A stretch of 23,284 nucleotides of DNA from Selenomonadaceae bacterium (GTDB taxonomy: Bacteria > Bacillota > Negativicutes > Selenomonadales > Selenomonadaceae). Positions 20,036 through 23,284 of the stretch are shown here, one piece after another (position 1 is the stretch's first letter; each line of letters starts with the position of its first letter). Below the pieces are notes generated by a model. It worked only from the letters and a program-made list of their open reading frames with translations, ran no database searches and was not told where the DNA came from. Both the position numbers and the translations under genes were made by a program. The stretch is from positions 1 through 23,284 of the forward strand of contig JAEEGN010000218.1 of assembly GCA_016280345.1 (NCBI GenBank). Reading direction: 5' to 3'.

Positions 20036-22398
20036 CGGCGGCTACCTCCGCGACAATTCTCCCAGACGTGGCCGAGGACTTCGTCCATCGTCTCCACCGG
20101 GATGAATTCGAGTTTTTTGCGCACGGAATCGGGGACGTCCTCGACGTCGCGGACGTTCTCTTTCGGCAGGATGATGGTGCGGAGTCCCTCGCGGTGGGCG
20201 GCCAGCACTTTCTCCTTGAGTCCGCCGATGGGCAGTACCCGGCCGCGCAGCGTGATTTCGCCGGTCATGGCCACGTCGCTGCGGACCTTGCGGTTCGTCA
20301 GGGCGGAGATCATGGCTGTGGCCATGGTGATGCCGGCCGAGGGACCGTCCTTGGGCACCGCGCCTTCCGGCAGGTGGATATGGATGTCCTGTTTCTCGTA
20401 GAAATTCGCCGGCAGGTGGAGACGGTCGGCGCGGCTGCGGATGTAGGAAAGGGCCGCCTTGGCCGATTCCTGCATGACGTCGCCCAGCTTGCCGGTCAGG
20501 ATCAGGCTGCCCTTTCCCTTGAGGACGTTGACCTCGGTGGGCAGGATGGCGCCGCCGGCCTCCGTCCAGGCAAGGCCTGTGACGACGCCCACCTGGGCCT
20601 CCTTTTCCGCTTTGGTGCGGGCGTACTTCGGCCGGTCGAGGAAGGTTTCCAGCTCTTTGACGGTGACCTTCACCGAGGCGACGCCGTCCTCGACGATGCG
20701 CCGGGCCGCCTTGCGGCCGAGCTGGCCCAGCAGGCGCTCCAGTTCGCGGACGCCGGCTTCCCGGGTGTACTCGGCGATGATGCGCTGCAGGACGCCGGGG
20801 CCGAGGGTCAGCGCCGCGGCGGAGAGACCGTTTTCCTTGCGCTGGCGCGGCAGCAGGTAGCGTTTGGCGATTTCCAGTTTCTCCTGCTCGGTGTAGCTGG
20901 ACAGGGTGATGATTTCCAGCCGGTCCCGGAGGGCCCGGGGGATGCCGCCGAGGTCGTTGGCAGTGACGATCCAGAAGACCGATGAGAGGTCAAAGGGCAG
21001 GTCCACGTAATGATCGTTGAAGGTGTGGTTCTGGGCCGGGTCCAGAACTTCCAGCAGGGCCGAAGCCGGGTCACCCTGGAAGTCGTGGGTCAGTTTGTCC
21101 ACTTCGTCCAGCAGGAATACGGGATTGCGGGTGCCGGCCCGGCGCAGGCCGGCGATGATGCGGCCCGGCATGGCGCCGACGTAGGTGCGGCGGTGGCCGC
21201 GAATCTCGGCTTCGTCGCGGATGCCGCCGAGGGAGGCCCGTACGAATTCGCGGCCCAGCGCCCGGGCCACCGAGGAGGCCAGCGAGGTCTTGCCGACGCC
21301 CGGGGGGCCGATGAGGCAGAGAATGGGGGCTTTCTGCCGGGCATTCTCCGTCTCCTCGTCTTCGGCCGGCGATTCGCTGATGAGCTTATGCACCGCCAGG
21401 TAGTCGAGGATGCGTTCCTTGACTTTCTTCAGGCCGTAGTGGTCGTGTTCGAGAATGCGCCTGGCCCGGCGGATATCCACGGCGTCGCCGGTGCGCTTCG
21501 TCCAGGGGAGCTCCAGCAGCCAGTCGATGTAGGTGCGGATGACGCCGTTCTCGGCGGAAAAACTGCTCATGCTTTCGAGGCGGCGGATTTCCTTTTCGAT
21601 GACTTTTTTCACCGTCTCCGGGTAGTCACCCTTCGCGAGCTTCTGCTGGAATTCGTCGATGTCCGCCTGGCGACCGTCTTTGTCCCCCAGCTCCGTCTGG
21701 ATGGCCTTGACTTTTTCCCGCAGGTAGTATTCCTTTTGCAGTTTCTCGATCTGCTTGTGGACCCGGGCGCCGATCTTGCGCTCCAGGGCCAGGATCTCCA
21801 TTTCCCGGGTGAGCATGGCGTAGAGACGTTCCATGCGCGCCCGGACGTTGAGAAGCTCCAGGAGCTCCTGCCGGGCCTCCTGCGAAAGGTTCAGATGGCT
21901 GGCGATGAGGTCGGCCAGGCGGCCGGCGTCGTCGATGATGGCCACTGACACCAGGGCCTCCGGCGGGATTTTCTTGCTGAGCTTCACCCAATCCTCGAAC
22001 TGATGGACCACGCTGCGGGTCAGCGCCTCCATCTCCATGGAGTTCTCGGTCACGTCGTGGTGGATGAGGACGCTGACCTCATCGTAGGCGGCCAGGGCCT
22101 TGAAGCCTTTGATTTCGCCCCGGCACAGGCCCTCCACCAGCACCCGGAAGGCGCCGCCGGGCAGTTTCAGGAGCTGCCGGATTTCCGCCACCGTTCCCAC
22201 GTCGCAGAGGCCCTCCCGCGTCGGCTCGTCCGCTTCGGCGTCGCGCTGGGCGCAGAGCAGGATGCGCCGGTCGCCGGTCATCGCCTGCTCCAGCGCTGCC
22301 ACCGACCGCTCCCGGCCGGCGTCGAGGTGAATGATCATATAGGGGAAGATTACCATGCCACGGAGCGGCAACAGGGGCATCTTCGTCTGTTTTCTCAT
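20032..22398 (-). CDS. lon: ATP-dependent protease Lon
   Basis: Lon unfolds and degrades misfolded and regulatory proteins. The 788-residue product has the N-terminal substrate domain (LPLLPLRGMVIFPYM-like start; to about 200) and a coiled-coil linker. The AAA+ module follows, with Walker A GPPGVGKT (364-371) and Walker B FLLDEVDK (428-435). The C-terminal protease domain has catalytic Ser687 (KDGPSAGI) and Lys730 (GGLKEK). I chose ATG 22398, with GGAAGGAG about 10 nt upstream; a TTG 27 nt earlier lies before that site. A terminator separates it from clpX, so it should have its own promoter, but I could not identify one, nor a CIRCE or CtsR site. Confidence 0.96.
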   Translation of the reverse strand: MRKQTKMPLLPLRGMVIFPYMIIHLDAGRERSVAALEQAMTGDRRILLCAQRDAEADEPTREGLCDVGTVAEIRQLLKLPGGAFRVLVEGLCRGEIKGFKALAAYDEVSVLIHHDVTENSMEMEALTRSVVHQFEDWVKLSKKIPPEALVSVAIIDDAGRLADLIASHLNLSQEARQELLELLNVRARMERLYAMLTREMEILALERKIGARVHKQIEKLQKEYYLREKVKAIQTELGDKDGRQADIDEFQQKLAKGDYPETVKKVIEKEIRRLESMSSFSAENGVIRTYIDWLLELPWTKRTGDAVDIRRARRILEHDHYGLKKVKERILDYLAVHKLISESPAEDEETENARQKAPILCLIGPPGVGKTSLASSVARALGREFVRASLGGIRDEAEIRGHRRTYVGAMPGRIIAGLRRAGTRNPVFLLDEVDKLTHDFQGDPASALLEVLDPAQNHTFNDHYVDLPFDLSSVFWIVTANDLGGIPRALRDRLEIITLSSYTEQEKLEIAKRYLLPRQRKENGLSAAALTLGPGVLQRIIAEYTREAGVRELERLLGQLGRKAARRIVEDGVASVKVTVKELETFLDRPKYARTKAEKEAQVGVVTGLAWTEAGGAILPTEVNVLKGKGSLILTGKLGDVMQESAKAALSYIRSRADRLHLPANFYEKQDIHIHLPEGAVPKDGPSAGITMATAMISALTNRKVRSDVAMTGEITLRGRVLPIGGLKEKVLAAHREGLRTIILPKENVRDVEDVPDSVRKKLEFIPVETMDEVLGHVWENCRGGSRR

Positions 22399-22475
22399 GG
22401 ACAGGTCGCTCCTTCCGGTTCCCAAACCGATGATTCGAGCGGTCCTTCAATGGCTTCCCGTCGAAGAACCGTATG

Positions 22476-22506
22476 AAAAAGGCGCTGCCTTGGGGCGGCA
22501 GCGCCT
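22476..22506 (-). terminator. Intrinsic terminator of clpX
   Basis: On the minus strand a 10-bp stem, AGGCGCTGCC with GGCAGCGCCT (plus-strand 22480-22489 and 22497-22506), has a 7-nt loop and is followed by TTTTT (22480-22476). It lies ~45 nt after the clpX stop. Confidence 0.88.
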
Positions 22507-22550
22507 GAACAATGAACGCGAAAGCCGGTTCCTCCCGGGGAGGCGGGCTC

Positions 22551-23284
22551 TCAGGCCGAGGCTGCCCGTTTGCCCATCTGCTTGCTGCGGTCCAGGGTGA
22601 GCTCCGGCTCCGTATGCTCGGTGACGACTTCCTTCGTCACGCGGCAGAGGGAGACGCCGTCGATGGACGGTACCTCGAACATGACGTTGCGCATGATTTC
22701 TTCGATGATGGCGCGCAGGCCCCGGGCGCCGGTCTTGTGCTTCAGCACTTTTCGGGCGATCAGGTGGAGCGCGTCGTCGTCAAAGACCAGCTTGACGCCG
22801 TCCAGGGACAGGAGCTTCTGGTACTGCTTGACCAGCGCGTTCTTCGGCTCGGTCAGGATGCGAACCAGCGCATCCTCCTCCAGCGCATCCAACGTAACCA
22901 CCACCGGCAGGCGGCCGACGAACTCGGGAATCAGCCCGTCCTTCAAGAGGTCCTCCGGCAGCACGTGCCGCAGCGTCTCACCGATATTGCGCTCCGTCCG
23001 GGACTCGATCACCGCCCCGAAGCCCATGTTCTTTTTGCCCATGCGGTCGGCGATGATCTTCTCGATGCCGTCGAAGGCGCCGCCGCAGATGAACAGGATG
23101 TTCGTCGTGTCAATCTGGATGAGCTCCTGATGGGGGTGCTTGCGGCCGCCCTGGGGCGGGACCGAGGCCGTGGTCCCTTCCAGAATCTTCAGCAACGCCT
23201 GCTGGACGCCCTCGCCGGAAACGTCCCGGGTGATGGAGGGATTCTCGGTCTTGCGGGCGATCTTGTCGATCTCGTCGATATAGA
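22551..23284 (-). CDS. clpX: ATP-dependent Clp protease ATP-binding subunit ClpX (partial)
   Basis: The C-terminal ~244 residues of ClpX, the hexameric unfoldase that feeds ClpP; the N-terminal zinc domain and Walker A lie beyond the window edge. The visible part begins at Walker B (YIDEIDKIA) and continues through VSGEGVQQALLKILEGT. LIPEFVGRLPVV carries the arginine finger region, and the sensor-2 segment is GARGLRAIIEEIM. VPPQGGRKHPHQE and FICGGAF are characteristic of ClpX and exclude HslU. It ends with an intact stop codon and its own terminator before lon; clpX-lon adjacency is usual in Firmicutes. Confidence 0.96.
   Translation of the reverse strand, partial: YIDEIDKIARKTENPSITRDVSGEGVQQALLKILEGTTASVPPQGGRKHPHQELIQIDTTNILFICGGAFDGIEKIIADRMGKKNMGFGAVIESRTERNIGETLRHVLPEDLLKDGLIPEFVGRLPVVVTLDALEEDALVRILTEPKNALVKQYQKLLSLDGVKLVFDDDALHLIARKVLKHKTGARGLRAIIEEIMRNVMFEVPSIDGVSLCRVTKEVVTEHTEPELTLDRSKQMGKRAASA

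Overview
The window reads as chromosomal DNA of a GC-rich, anaerobic-type Firmicute with an outer membrane, most likely a member of the Negativicutes. This placement is an inference from gene content. FabK-type enoyl-ACP reductase and the fab/rnc gene order are Firmicute-like, while an exported OstA/LptA-like protein inside the fatty acid cluster points to a diderm cell. Siroheme decarboxylase genes (ahbAB type) and the LarB/LarC nickel-cofactor genes fit an anaerobe. I cannot name the genus.

Layout. Positions 1-743 (+) are the end of an rRNA operon: 23S 3' end, 5S, tRNA-His(GTG) and tRNA-Trp(CCA), closed by two terminators. trpS (-) converges on it. A divergent promoter pair separates trpS from rsmD-coaD (+) and a coiled-coil gene that ends at a strong terminator. 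larB-larC and a YitT-family membrane protein follow (3966-7031). A consensus promoter then drives yceD-rpmF. A second promoter drives the fatty acid cluster plsX-fabH-fabK-fabD-fabG-acpP, followed by a second FabK-like flavoprotein, an OstA/LptA-like gene, fabF and rnc (8045-16707). A metallo-beta-lactamase-fold gene with its own terminators follows (16775-17584).

Positions 17585-18414 hold no convincing gene. They contain GC-rich hairpins and then an AT-rich island with two perfect 16-bp parS palindromes 36 bp apart. Beyond it, everything is on the minus strand: clpX (partial), lon, engB/ysxC, and two AsnC-like siroheme decarboxylase subunits that close a probable lon-engB-ahbA-ahbB operon.

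How the parts work together. plsX through fabF supply nearly the whole type II fatty acid cycle: PlsX acyl-phosphate supply, FabH initiation, FabD malonyl loading, ACP carrier, FabF elongation, FabG reduction and FabK enoyl reduction; the dehydratase FabZ is not in the window. LarB and LarC make two of the three steps to the nickel-pincer nucleotide; LarE and a LarA-type racemase are not here. AhbA/AhbB would start the siroheme-to-heme branch; AhbC/AhbD are not here. ClpX and Lon are ATP-dependent proteolysis. The parS pair and the rRNA operon suggest a position in the origin-proximal part of the chromosome.

I found no insertion sequence, prophage, CRISPR array or obvious horizontally acquired island. 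The most unusual points are the parS pair, the extra FabK-like protein with a C-terminal four-cysteine cluster, the OstA/LptA-like gene in the fab operon, and the terminator directly in front of larB.
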